A DNA stretch of 25,831 nucleotides, from positions 1-25,831 of the forward strand of contig WKLE02003289.1 of the NCBI GenBank assembly GCA_014885115.2. Reading direction: 5' to 3'. The notes below the pieces were generated by a model. The model saw nothing but the letters and a program-made list of their open reading frames with translations, was not told where the DNA came from and searched no databases. This DNA comes from Asterionellopsis glacialis (Eukaryota; Bacillariophyta; Plagiogrammaphyceae; Rhaphoneidales; Asterionellopsidaceae). Shown piece after piece: positions 1-8,912 of this stretch (its first letter is position 1; the number at the start of each line of letters is the position of its first letter). The position numbers were made by a program, and so were the translations under genes.

Positions 1-19
1 AATATAATGAAGGGAGAAA

Positions 20-318
20 GCAGTCAAATTATGAGTATAAAAAAATATATGTTACTTGTGTACAATTTTTTTGTGTCACAGGAACAAAATTTATGTCTCT
101 CATGGCTAAAAAATTATGTTGCCTGTACAATTTTACTATGTCTCTTGGTACCTGAAAATATGTGCACTTTGAGCATAAAATAAATTCTATGGACAGACCA
201 AAATTATGCGCAAAACGTGCATTAATTTAGTTCACTCCCTGTCTTGTGCTGGGACATAATTTTTGCCTTACTTATGGGAGGAAATTATGCCCAAAAGGTG
301 ATATAAAATTATGTGCAG
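20..318. repeat. Degenerate AAAATTATG-type short repeat array (locus 1)
   Basis: About 12 diverged units follow one another at roughly 20-25 nt spacing. Each has an A-rich start, a TT core, then ATG or TTG and a short GC-containing tail. Clear examples start near 24, 86, 110, 129, 155, 199, 281 and 305, e.g. AAAATTTATGTC, AAAATTATGTT, AAAATTATGCGC and AAAATTATGTGC. Period and sequence are both loose, so this is not a simple microsatellite. The array abuts the broken integrase end of the neighbouring retroelement. Related arrays lie at 5,585-6,170 and 21,745-22,012. Function is unknown; it could be subterminal repeats of a DNA transposon or an old satellite. Confidence 0.5.
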
Positions 319-319
319 A

Positions 320-500
320 GAGGCATGGGATTCCCTTCTGATGATGTGCTAGGTATTCATGATACCACGCTACACCACATTGTTGAAGTTTCTCTGCTAT
401 ACATATTTGTCCTTTGAAATATACAAGAGATTTGCATTCAACTTCTCCAGCCGTGAATGTACCAGGTTTGGGGTTGTACATTAGTTTCTTAAGCATTCTA
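320..500 (-). pseudogene. Integrase N-terminal zinc-binding fragment, element 1
   Basis: The minus-strand frame below 496 reads SLVYFKGQICIAEKLQQ followed by WYHEYLAHH. This is the usual start of the HHCC zinc-binding domain in Ty3/gypsy integrases: a short beta segment, then W-Y-H with the second His four residues on. The Cys pair and the D,D,E core are absent because sequence after about 320 turns into the AT-repeat array. It follows the RNase H tail through a roughly 60-codon linker in nearly the same frame. The fragment could not have integrase activity. Confidence 0.65.
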
Positions 501-554
501 TGTTTTTGTTGGTGAATTTTATTAAAGAAGGGAATATCAGAAATGCTGTTTCTT

Positions 555-1011
555 CAATTTGTGGATACACTTCCATGAAGTTGATGGGCTCTGGTACTGA
601 GTTGTCATAGTTGTCATCATCATCTGCACATGTTGCATCTAATCATGTAATTGCATCTGCAATGAAGTTTTCTTCACCAGCAAAATGGATGAATTCTGCA
701 CAGTATTCTTCTAGCATCCTATACCGCCTGCATACCTGATTGCTAGCCATTTTGTCATACAATATGTTTTTATGGTCCATGTGTACTCATAGCTTTTGAC
801 CCCATATTATGTTTTTGAAATCCTTTAGTGTCTCTACTATAGGTGTTAGTTCTTTTTTGCCAGTATTATGTTTCTTCTGGGCATCTTTAAGTTTTCTACT
901 GTAGAATGCAAGGGGTTTATTATCTTGCATGATAACCACACCTAATTGATAGTTGCTTGCATCAGTATATATATGGAATTCCTTTACAAAGTCAGTGAAC
1001 ACTAACAACGT
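555..1011 (-). pseudogene. RNase H domain and tail, element 1
   Basis: RNase H of a Ty3/gypsy pol, which degrades the RNA strand of the RNA-DNA hybrid during reverse transcription. The minus-strand frame from 1,008 reads FHIYTDASNYQLGVVI (first catalytic Asp in TDAS), then PLAFYSRKL, then KKELTPIVETLKDFKNIIWG (Glu of the active site). After an in-frame TGA it continues as VHMDHKNI, where the Asp matches the last acidic residue of the family TDHKN motif, with Met for Thr. The downstream tail (RRYRMLEEYCAEF, then a D-rich stretch) leads to the integrase fragment. Stops lie near 784 and 645. The domain is complete in length but interrupted. Confidence 0.8.
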
Positions 1012-1750
1012 TTCTCTACTTATGACTTCTTTTATTTTTTCAAAGGCTTTTTAACAGGAACTATTCTATACAAACTTGTCCTTGTTTGATACCATAGCTG
1101 TAAGTGGGGCTGGGAGTTGACTTTGTCTTCACCACATATTGAAATAATAGTTAACCATGCCTAAAAATTTCCTTAATTGGCTTTTAGTCTTAGGAGGCTC
1201 TAAACATTGTATTCCACTTTCTTATGCTGCGGTTGCATACTGTTGTAAGTTAATTGGTAGCCTTGATACCCTTTCTGTGACAAGTCAAAATGTGATTTGT
1301 TAACATTAGCTACAAAACCAGCTTCAGTTAGGAAAGGCAAGTACCACATCAACTTTGCTTATGTGGTCTTTGTAGGTGGCACTTGATGTGATTTATATAT
1401 CATCTATATATGCCCATGCAAGTTCTAGGTCACCTAGCACATCATTCAGGCTGTTGGTTAAAGTCATAGGTACTAGGCTTTTATACCTGTATTTACCCCA
1501 TGGTTGAATTGTACTGCACATTTCCTGTGATTTCTCATCTAACAGAATGTGATAGTAACCCATACTTAGATCAATCATGGTTGTGTATTGAAAACCATCT
1601 AGCTTTGGTAGTAGGTCAGTTTTTTTGGGTAACAGGATTGGTTTCCTCTTAATTATCTTGTTGAGTTTACAAAGGTTGGTTATGATACCTACATCACCTG
1701 TTTTCTTTAATACAACAAAATGTTGAAGCTGCCCATTTGCTGTCATGGTT
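1012..1750 (-). pseudogene. Reverse transcriptase domain, element 1 (internally deleted)
   Basis: The minus-strand frame from 1,746 shows a gypsy-type RT: LNKIIKRKPILLPK, then GFQYTTMIDLSMGYYHI (first catalytic Asp), then PWGKYRYKSL. The catalytic box is AWAYIDDI near 1,393-1,416, matching YxDD. Between SLVPMTLTNSL and that box the fingers/palm segment is shorter than in related proteins, so an internal deletion of a few tens of residues is likely near 1,440. Below 1,390 the thumb/connection is scattered over frames, including EPPKTKSQLRKFLGMVNYY near 1,150-1,210, then it joins RNase H. Multiple stops and shifts make this a pseudogene. Confidence 0.85.
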
Positions 1751-2052
1751 CTTTTCTAAAACACCAAACTTTGGTCCTTTTGTTGGTGAACTCTGGGAGT
1801 GTTAATCTTATTTGTGCTTTCTGCTTGCTTAGTCTTACCACCCATGGTGGACCACTGTGTAGGTTTAGGGTTTTTAAATGTTCTGGCCTTCTGCCATTTG
1901 ACAAATTTCTTTAGGAGGATTGTTGCGGTAGTACCGCATAGGAACTAGCTCGCCATCCTGGTTTATTACCTTGCCTACTACTTCAGTAGTGTGATGCATA
2001 GATTTCTGCTTTTTTGCCTTATGCTGACTACTCAGCATATTATACAATTGTT
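1751..2052 (-). pseudogene. Protease-region remnant / gag-pol linker, element 1
   Basis: About 300 nt between gag and RT hold broken coding in alternating frames. Readable pieces are EVVGKVINQDGELVPMRYY (near 1,930-1,990) and RLTLPEFTNKRTKVWCF (near 1,770-1,810). The second piece resembles what I remember of the strand following the protease active site in related gypsy-type elements. No D-S/T-G catalytic triad could be found, so the protease active site appears to be deleted. Identification rests mainly on position between gag and RT. Confidence 0.4.
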
Positions 2053-3204
2053 CTATGTTTGGGAAAAGTTTTGAATTAGTGTAAGAAGTAGGAGGAAAGT
2101 AATTGGTAAGGTTTTCACTGCTCTTTTTTTTTTAGTTTTACTATGTTGGGTGAAGTACAAGCTTGGTTCATTATCAGATGAAGAATCCAATTTATACTGC
2201 ACTTCACGTTTCTTTTTCTTATATTCTTTTGATAGTTTGAGCAAGCTAATCATTGTTTTTACCTGTTCCTGTGTGTATGTCTTGGATTTACTGGAATCTT
2301 TCTTTTTCTTGGTGGCCATTTCTGTACCACTTACATGTGTGATAGCAATTTTTAATTCTTTTTGTTTCATTCATGCTTGTAATTTTCCTTGGGCTTCATA
2401 GGTTTTTCAGACTTAGTGAGTTCACAATCAATATTGTCATGGACCTCTAGCTTCTTGAAGTAGTCCACGGTATCTTCCCATGAGAGATCATGAGGATTGA
2501 GGTTGCTAGCAAGTAGGGTGGATTGCCACTTAAGTGGTTTTACTCTATCCAAGATGCGCACGAGCTTGTCATTGTCAAATTTTTGAGTTTATTTGCCTTT
2601 GAGATCCATCGGAAAATATGGCAAATATTTGTTCAACTGGCAAAGCCCCATGACAATCTCTTGCAATGTGAAGGCATTGGTCATTGCTAAGTAGTAGCAA
2701 AGGAAGTTCTTCTGGTGCCTTGCTGTGTGTTCTGCGTATATTGTTGACTACCAGTTCAAAGACAGTTTCAGGATTTTCTGAACTGGTTTCTTGAGGCTTG
2801 CATTTTTGCCCTGGCGATTGGCATTGCGTGCTTGGAACAGCTGCCTTGCCCTGCCCTTCACAAGGGTAAGTGCCATGGAGGTTTTGGATGAGGCTTTGGT
2901 GAGGGGATAATCCTGCTCCACCTTGGCAAACACAATCCTCCACTGGATCCACTCTTCAGCAGATTAAACCTTCAACTTTTTTGACTCTCTTTTCAAAGGT
3001 ATCAGAATCTGAGCCTTTGTCAGAGGTATTGATGCAGACCTCAATAGTCTTGTATGCATCATTGTTGTCATCATCTTTTGACTTCAACCTCTCATTCTTT
3101 TTTTGCATGAAGGGGGTTTCAGGAGGATCCAGCAGAGTCTTCTGTTGACTCAACTCCTGAGCTTTCTTCTGAAACTCAGTAGAGGAGAAGTAGAAGGTCT
3201 TCAT
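2053..3204 (-). pseudogene. Gag capsid region, element 1
   Basis: The likely start is the ATG at 3,202-3,204, opening MKTFYFSSTEFQKKAQELS, a charged N-terminal segment. The capsid-like part is split by frameshifts. One frame near 2,750-2,935 reads FAKVEQDYPLTKASSKTSMA then LVKGRARQLF. The frame from 2,561 reads KWQSTLLASNLNPHDLSW then DTVDYFKKLE. W..x..x.GF.P....xxF...LE is the kind of helix pair I know from the C-terminal half of retrotransposon gag domains. The last part (2,053-2,370) is very Lys-rich (ATKKKKDSSKSK), fitting an RNA-binding tail; no Cys knuckle is visible. At least three frameshifts break it. Confidence 0.6.
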
Positions 3205-3345
3205 GTCTTGAAGTTACATCCTCTGAAAGAGGGACTAACGATACTATGACATATGCCACTAGTGTCAACAGTGGCACAACACAACAATCAGACAATCACC
3301 ACACAAAAGAAAAGAAGACTTTTATTTGGTGATGAAAATAATGAG
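3205..3345 (-). promoter_or_regulatory. Leader / LTR-end remnant of element 1
   Basis: Sequence just upstream of gag. Read on the minus strand it holds AAATAAAAG (a possible polyadenylation signal, near 3,318-3,330), an A/T-rich run, and a hairpin at 3,254-3,276 with a perfect 7-bp stem (TGCCACT / AGTGGCA). The block 3,250-3,345 is clearly homologous to 24,474-24,590: both share the hairpin position, ACAATCAG, and GAAGACTT..TTTGGT.ATGAAAAT. Such a conserved block next to gag is best explained as the R/U5 end of the LTR plus leader. No primer-binding site could be assigned. Confidence 0.5.
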
Positions 3346-3410
3346 CTTCGTTTAATCTGGAGAAGATCCAACAATTTAGTAAGAAGTAAAGATTCAAGAA
3401 ATATTAGTAA

Positions 3411-4105
3411 ATGGTGAATTCATGTAGTCCATCTGTTTGTCCTTGTATCAATCAGCCATCCTCAAGAGTGTCCTACATGGAGTATACTTCATATTCTCTG
3501 AGGAAGAAACAATACTCCATAATCATTTATTCTCATCAGGTACTATGTAGGGAAGCCAAGAAGGTTGCTCGTCAACCTCCATGTTTGAGCAAGGATCTCC
3601 AAATGAATATTACTGAGTTTCTACCTGTTTTTAATGATCAGTGGGTGAATTACAGGGAGTCAGTAGCATTCTGTGTTGGGTGCCAAAAAATATCACGTCG
3701 TTCACACTCTACAGAAGAGGAAGAGGGTACTGTTTCTTATTACAAAGTACTAGGCAGAGAAGTAAGTGCTAACTTTGAGAATTGTCACAATGTTTATTGT
3801 GAGACATGTCTTGATCATCAATGTTTGCCTGACAATGCTGTCAACCATTGGGAGAGTGTAGAAGTGCATATAAAGTTAGCATTTCTGGCTTAATTAAATT
3901 TCTTTGCAAATATTGTCAATACTCTTGGTGTGACCAGTCGGAATATAGTTCTTTGGACCAAACCATTGTGGGTGAAGATTTGATGGAAGGCAATAAGTTG
4001 TTCTGTTGTAAATGTACATTGCATAAAGTTCACAATATAGAAATGGAAAGGTTTTTACCACTTCCTTTCTACAAATCCAAAAAAAACCTATTTGGAAAAT
4101 GGTAA
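3411..4105 (+). pseudogene. Broken plus-strand gene of unknown identity, faint ubiquitin-protease-like end
   Basis: Two overlapping frames (3,411-3,893 and 3,848-4,105) look like one gene split by a frameshift near 3,850-3,890. The first part is Cys-rich (CVGCQK; NCHNVYCETC), suggesting metal binding. The second frame has CKYC at 3,905-3,916, then GEDLMEGNKLFCCKC ending at 4,015, then MERFLPLPFY. A C..C pair, an acidic E-x-L-x-G-N-K segment, a second C..C and an LP is the pattern of the zinc-finger part of USP-type (C19) deubiquitinases. The catalytic Cys and His boxes are not visible. Spacing between the Cys pairs is shorter than usual. It could instead be an unrelated zinc-binding transposon protein. 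Confidence 0.35.
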
Positions 4106-5340
4106 TTTTTTGGTACCGTCATCAACATCAGGTGATATATGGGTGTGGGCTTTTAGTTTGCTGTACAAATGGGAAATGGAAAAAGATGCATCCAATGGCA
4201 GTACTTATGTTTCTGAAAATACAGGATTACAATATTTGAAAGACTATTACAACAAGATATTTTTGTGGTTACCATGAAGTCCACTGTGTAGAAAACATCT
4301 AATTCTGAGTACAAATCGTGAGAATTGTCACAATGTTTGTTAAGTGATATGTACAATAGTAAAGTACCATCTTTCAGAACTTGGTATAATTAGGTGATAT
4401 TTCTTTTGGTGAAACCTAAAAAAACGTAACAACAACCAGCAGTGGAAGAAGACCAAAAAACCAGTATTTGGATTTGATGTTCCAAAAATTTATCGTGGCA
4501 CATTTCCTTACACAGTGGGAAGGGAAGAAATGAATATGCTGTGATTAATGAATATTCTACATAAATTGTTTGTTAGTAACTTTTGCATAAAAATTAGGAT
4601 CATTTTGCATAAAAGTAGGTCTTGAGTGACAAGATTTTACTTTCTTTCACATCTTTTTTGCAGCATGTTTTGATTCTCAGACAAGCTTTGTTTATCATTA
4701 CTTAACTGGTACAACAAGTACATTCACAATTTGTCATGGTTAGTCCTTCTTCCCATGATGGAGATTGAAATACTGAATAAATTCAAAATAAAATTACAAA
4801 GAATATGATGAGAGAGAGTAAACCGCATCAACCATTGGTTGCAACTGCAACAAACGAAATAAAGAGAGAAGACAATAATGGTTGTTTTTAACAGTGTATT
4901 TTTGCATGATGTATGTACCAATCAGGATGACATTTCAAATGCTAATTTGATAAGGACAGATGAGAATTTAATGAGAAAATTGGAAAGGTACATTTGACAA
5001 AAAAAATTGAAAATGCAGCAAAACATAATTTGGAATATGAATTTGAGGGAATAATTCTGGAAAAAGCATATTTTGATAGTACAGTTGAAATGTAACAATT
5101 TGGAATTTCAAATGCAGTGATTTTGGAGAAATGCAGGGACTTAAATGTATAGAGGAGACAATTTTAATCTGGTAAAATGGAAAGGTCAATAAATTTTGGA
5201 AAAACCTTTAAAGATTATTTAAATATCCAGAAATTGAAAATGTCCAACGTACACTATTGCACTCCCAGATGACTTGACATCCTTCTAGACTCCCAGAAAC
5301 AACAGCTGTTTGTGTTTGAAAGTGAGAGATCTGAAATGGT
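4106..5340 (+). other. AT-rich stretch with scattered plus-strand coding remnants
   Basis: No continuous gene. Short plus-strand peptides look derived from coding DNA: KKPVFGFDVPKIYRGTFPY near 4,450-4,520, ENAAKHNLEYEFEGIILEKA near 5,010-5,070, and LFVFESERSEMVRVMLTKVW near 5,308-5,367. They lie in different frames separated by stops and may be the continuation of the broken gene starting at 3,411. Two nearly repeated blocks TTTTGCATAAAA occur near 4,583 and 4,603. I see no RNA gene or promoter I could support. Confidence 0.3.
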
Positions 5341-5344
5341 AAGA

Positions 5345-5588
5345 GTCATGTTAACAAAGGTGTGGAGCGCTAAAGATCCTATTGATTAGGATCTATCTAC
5401 TCAATTTAAGACACATAATTGTTTTGACATGTAACATAGTGAATTTGTGTAATGCTTACCTTGCTTCCTAGGGGGGCTCTGGAATTGATATCATTAGTGT
5501 CCACATTTTCAATGTCTGAAAGATTTGATAACATCAGAGAGGAAATCCTGGTCACTCCTGAATAGATTTTATGTGGCCCTAGTAACAA
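5345..5588 (-). repeat. Orphan fragment of the large retroelement tail plus LTR start (copy A)
   Basis: About 170-200 bp are collinear with 13,055-13,245, next to the end of the large retroelement. Shared blocks include AAAGGTGTGGAG, AGGATCTATCTACTC, AGTGTCCAC.TTTTC and TGAAAGATTT. On the minus strand both copies read ENVDT.DIN.R.PL, and most differences there are at third codon positions, so this was the C-terminus of a coding region. Both copies keep an AGATCCT/AGGATCT hairpin beyond the stop (here 5,374-5,394). No other part of the retroelement lies beside it, so it is a truncated insertion or a recombination scar. Confidence 0.6.
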
Positions 5589-6170
5589 AATTTATGTCAG
5601 AAATTCCAACAAAAAAGTGTCCCTTCAAGTCACCAGTCACGTAAATTTTGTGGTACAGTCAAAACATTAATGCCAGCCTGTCATTTTTATTACATGACAC
5701 ACTCATATGAATATTTTCTCAATTTGACATTTTTCTTTTTGGGTGCCAAATTTAGTTTTGCACCTGACTCGTCAAAAAATTGCATTCCTTGACATAAAAA
5801 ATTTACAGACTCACTTAAAAATTTGCACCAACTACATAAAAATTGTTGCCTTGGCTTAATAAACAACAACAGAATGACAAAAAAAATATACACTGATCCT
5901 TGCAAAAGTGTAGCAGTCACAAAAATTATATTACACAATCAAACAAAAAAGTTTTTTGGTTCATTCCCAAAAATCGTCTTAAAGAGAAAAAAATTGCCTG
6001 CGTAAACAAAAATGGTTGACTGTGTCAATAGAAACAAGATCATTTATGAAATAAATAATTTACTATTGCCACAATGTGAAATTTATCAGACAAATAAATT
6101 GTTGCTTTTCGGTAAAAAAACCAAGTGAATCATTCATATAAAAAGCTCACTGCAAATATTTATAATTAAA
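5585..6170. repeat. Degenerate A-run/TTTGC short repeat array (locus 2)
   Basis: The longest of three related arrays. Units of about 17-26 nt each begin with an A-run, pass through ATT or AATTT, then TG(C/T)C, and end in GAC, GTC or CAC before the next A-run. Examples are AAAATTTATGTCAG (5,587), AAATTTTGTGGTACAGTC (5,642), AAAAAATTGCATTCCTTGAC (5,775), AAAAATTTGCACC (5,817) and AAAAATTGTTGCC (5,838). Some 20 units can be drawn to about 6,020, weakening towards 6,170. The 82-codon minus-strand open frame inside (5,690-5,938) has a rough 8-residue rhythm that follows from the DNA period, so I do not call it a gene. The array lies directly downstream of the decayed gene ending at 6,367. Confidence 0.5.
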
Positions 6171-6366
6171 CTAAACATGTTTTTCTGAAGGAATGCGCTC
6201 TTTCACAACTTAAACAGCAGCACTATGCAATGATTTCTGTCTAGCCCTTTCTGCATAAGACCTTGTCTTCAAAATTTCTTCCTATTCAGAATCTGCCTAT
6301 TCAGAATCTTCCTCATAGTCTTTGTATTGTTTTCTGTTGTTAATATTGTTGTTGTGGTTGTGGAAG
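6171..6366. other. Short AT-rich intergenic stretch with a small duplicated block
   Basis: Between the AT array and the 3' end of the minus-strand gene. It contains a near-tandem duplication of CCTATTCAGAATCT (6,282-6,295 and 6,296-6,309) and a TTGTTGT run near 6,335-6,360. No coding signal was seen. Confidence 0.4.
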
Positions 6367-6971
6367 TTTATATTATTATCTGTGTTTCCTGATTCATTTG
6401 CTTATATGCTTCCATCCTCTTAGTAAATACTTCTTCTGTCTCTTTTGTTGGATCAAAGAGACAAATCTGTTCCCTTTTCTGAATATATGGACCCTCTCCC
6501 TTTGCCCTGTTCTTCCTTGTCCAAATCACTGCACATGAGTTAATCAAATCTTCATTGTACTGCTTGTCAAACGTTTTACCTACATTTGATTTCCTGTTCT
6601 TGATTACATGATAAACTAGTTCATTGTATCTCTGTAGTCCCACAGATTTCCAACCATCAAAAGACAAATTACCTTCTCATTCATCATTTGTGTATCTTGA
6701 CTTGATTTGTTTTTTTATTTTTTGCATCAACAATTTGCTGATCATGGATTTGTTTCCACTTGTTCCATCCATTTTCAAGTACCAACAAACCAAAAAGCTT
6801 CATCAGAAGAACTTACCAGCTCACTAATTGGATAATTCTCCCTCATAATTCTTTTCCATTTGATCCTGCCAACATCACATCTTAAAATGCAGTCATAGAA
6901 AAAGTAGTATCCATCATTTTTATTTTCTCTCATCTCTAAAATGTCTTCCAAAGTAATATTTTGGTAACCAT

Positions 6972-7143
6972 CTTGTAAAAGCCAAGGACAACAAAAACAA
7001 TGTTAGAATTGTAAACATTGAAATATTTAGTACCTCAATGAATGTGCTTACCTTAAAAAGGCATCATAAAACAAACAAACAAAATATACAAAGTTAGAAC
7101 AAAATATATATATAATAAATTTCATAATTCTTTTTCTTCTTAC
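6972..7143 (-). other. Composite intron: two head-to-tail GT-AG introns with no exon between
   Basis: On the minus strand the donor ACAAAG|GTAAGA at 7,143 and the acceptor TTTTACAAG at 6,972 join codons NK to DGYQ in frame. Inside, TTTTTAAG|GTAAGC at 7,051-7,053 is a back-to-back acceptor and donor, splitting the intron into 92 nt (7,052-7,143) and 80 nt (6,972-7,051), each with its own signals. Both halves are close to the 90-nt intron of the same gene. This may be a recursive splice site, two fused introns, or chance. Confidence 0.45.
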
Positions 7144-7864
7144 CTTTGTTTACCATTGTGTGTCTATTTTTCTTGAGGTATTTGTCCAACTGCACTGATG
7201 TTGTTTGGTCCATGTTGATTTCTGAGTTTTGAAACATAATAAGAACCTGATTTTTAATTGAACTTTAAACATCTGCCATGCCTGAATTTAAAACTGTCTT
7301 ATCAATTTTTTGGTAGGCATTCCAATATCCATGAATTTCATCTTCTTCCAATGCAAACTGTTGCAAAACCCGCCAACCTTCAAATTCATCCTCTGTTTTT
7401 AAAAAAATAATAGAATGAAACAATGTGTACTTTACCTTTTTTTGAACATCTGTAGCTATGCCAAGGTCCACTTTGACTGGCATCTGTTTTGCTAAATTAT
7501 CCTGAATAAGTTGTTCTTTTTCCTTGGTATTTTTTTCAAGCTTGTGTTGTAAATGCTTATACTCTTCCATGGAGCAATAGCCAGAACCAGAGTTCAAAGT
7601 AGAACTGATACTTTCTCTGTCTGATGATACCAACTGTTTGTCATACAATACTAATGATGTTGGCGCCATGGCTTGTTTGCTTTGATAACAAACGGGAGGG
7701 CTTCAGACACATTTGTTTGCGTTGTGCTTTGCTTTTGTGTAATATTGTGTGGCTTGTCATACTTAATTTTTGAATTTACTATCCTGATTTAAAACCAAGC
7801 CAACTTGTTGTAATATGGAAGATAGACCTGGCCAACTTTCTTCCATACTAGGTGTTGCGTAAAT

Positions 7865-7954
7865 CTTTTTTAACAAAACAAATAACATTAAAAGATCATA
7901 TAAAAATTTGTAATATTAATCTTTTTTACTAATTTTTTAAAACGAGTAATTTAC
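7865..7954 (-). other. Putative 90-nt GT-AG intron
   Basis: Minus-strand donor AAG|GTAAAT (7,953-7,954) and acceptor AAAAAAG (7,865-7,866). The interior is very AT-rich with stops in all frames. Removing it joins MESISFANRYK to IYATPSMEESWPG in one frame starting at an ATG (7,985-7,987). It is a prediction from splice signals and frame only. Confidence 0.4.
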
Positions 7955-7987
7955 CTTATACCTATTTGCAAAAGATATGCTTTCCAT

Positions 7988-8912
7988 GACAAAAACTTCA
8001 CATGGCCTTTGTCTATTCTATCAATTACGTTTACATCGATATCTCCTCCAATACACACCCAATCGTTTCACGAAGGCACTCGTTCAATTCGTAAGAAAAA
8101 AACAAATGAAATGATGTATAATATGATTTGATTTTTTGCAAACTGCAGATCATATCATTGATTTTTATCTTGTCATCAATTGTTCAGGTTGGTGGTGTTC
8201 TTTTCTCTTTCCTGGTTTAAGTTTATGTAGAATCTGCGTAGACATTGTTCTTTGCCAAAAAAGGTTAGGGTTAGGTTAGGGTTAGGGTTAGGTTAATCAG
8301 GTGCAACCAGTCAAACTTTTTTTTCTTTTTTTTTGCATAGGCTCAACAAGAGATCCAACAACAGCGACAGTTCACAGCACTGTCTATGCAACCGCATCCA
8401 CTTCTTTATTCAAGTCAACGTTATTCTGATTTGCCGATAAACTTTTTTCTCTTCAGAAAAATAATCAAAGCTTTTCCATAGCACAGTCTTTGCCAGAACT
8501 AATAAGTTTCTGTCTGTTGTAGTTGCTGGATCTTGGCTCAAATTGCATTCAGCTACACAAGCTGTTGCGAACTTGGGTTCTGTGTTTCGTAGGCACTCAT
8601 TTCATGCTGCTCTTGAGACATTCTTTTGCAGGAATTGATTGTGTTTATAGCATTGATCCTTGACCTGGATTTGACCTTTTTTATCCATTCTGTTTTGGAA
8701 CACACTTATTGTTCTCATTACATTATATCATGATTTGTTTGATAAGTGGATAGGAGCTAGACTCTTTTAACTTCAATATTCTTGATCTAACCGCCATTGC
8801 TGGATTCAAGTATTTTCAGGGAGCAATGAAAACCCTCAACAATCCCTTTAACCACTAAACTTTTGTCTTCCAAGGCACAGACCTCCAAGAATTTTTGTTT
8901 TTTTTATATTTC
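7988..8912. other. Divergent intergenic region
   Basis: It separates the minus-strand spliced gene from the plus-strand Ulp1-like gene, so promoters of both would be here. It contains the telomere-like repeat at 8,263-8,294 and a T-rich tract at 8,318-8,334. Otherwise I see no continuous coding frame, RNA gene or recognisable promoter element. Confidence 0.4.
8263..8294 (+). repeat. Interstitial telomere-like repeat (TTAGGG/TTAGG)
   Basis: Five or so head-to-tail units: GGTTAGGG, TTAGG, TTAGGG, TTAGGG, TTAGG, then TTAA. TTAGGG is the telomere repeat of many eukaryotes including diatoms and animals. The mixture of 6- and 5-nt units is common in degenerate interstitial tracts. It is internal to the window, so it is not a chromosome end. 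It could mark a healed break or an element that targets telomeric repeats. Confidence 0.8.

Larger units (their letters stand above)
320..3345 (-). mobile_element. Truncated Ty3/gypsy-like LTR retrotransposon (element 1)
   Basis: Read on the minus strand from 3,345 downward, the order is leader, gag, protease remnant, reverse transcriptase, RNase H, and the start of integrase. That order (RNase H before integrase, integrase last) is the Ty3/gypsy order. The integrase core and the 3' LTR are missing: recognisable coding ends near 320 where the AT-repeat array begins. Stops and frameshifts occur in every domain, so the copy is dead. It differs in sequence from the large element at 13-21 kb and represents a separate family. 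A leader/LTR fragment of a related element lies at 24,474-24,590. Confidence 0.8.
6367..7987 (-). pseudogene. Decayed spliced gene of an uncharacterised repetitive family
   Basis: Several minus-strand pieces assemble into one gene. Exon 1 is 7,955-7,987 (MESISFANRYK), followed by a 90-nt intron (7,865-7,954), then MEESWPGLSSILQQVGL. After frameshifts the frame 7,669-7,265 carries a coiled-coil-like Lys/Glu segment, KKVKYTLFHSIIFLKTEDEF and EIHGYWNAYQKI. A single in-frame TAA (after MADV) interrupts it before 7,264-7,144 (MDQTTSVQLDKYLKKNRHTM). A 172-nt intron (6,972-7,143) joins NK to DGYQNITLEDILEM. Then come SDEAFWFV, ENGWNKWKQIHDQQI and GWKSVGLQRYNELVYHVI, ending at 6,367. The order of a basic VK..LF...F segment, SDEAF...LEN.W..W and GW...G..R.NEL matches an unnamed repeat-associated protein family I recall from diatom genomes; its function is unknown to me. 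At least three frameshifts/stops make it a pseudogene. Confidence 0.6.

Noticed and set aside
20..318. CRISPR-like array
   Set aside because: Units are not identical, spacing is irregular, there are no distinct spacers, and the window is eukaryotic.
5690..5938. 82-codon minus-strand ORF with a hydrophobic segment
   Set aside because: It lies wholly within the degenerate AT array and its residue rhythm follows the DNA repeat. No independent sign of coding.
8263..8294. True telomere or chromosome end
   Set aside because: Too short, degenerate and flanked on both sides by kilobases of unrelated sequence.
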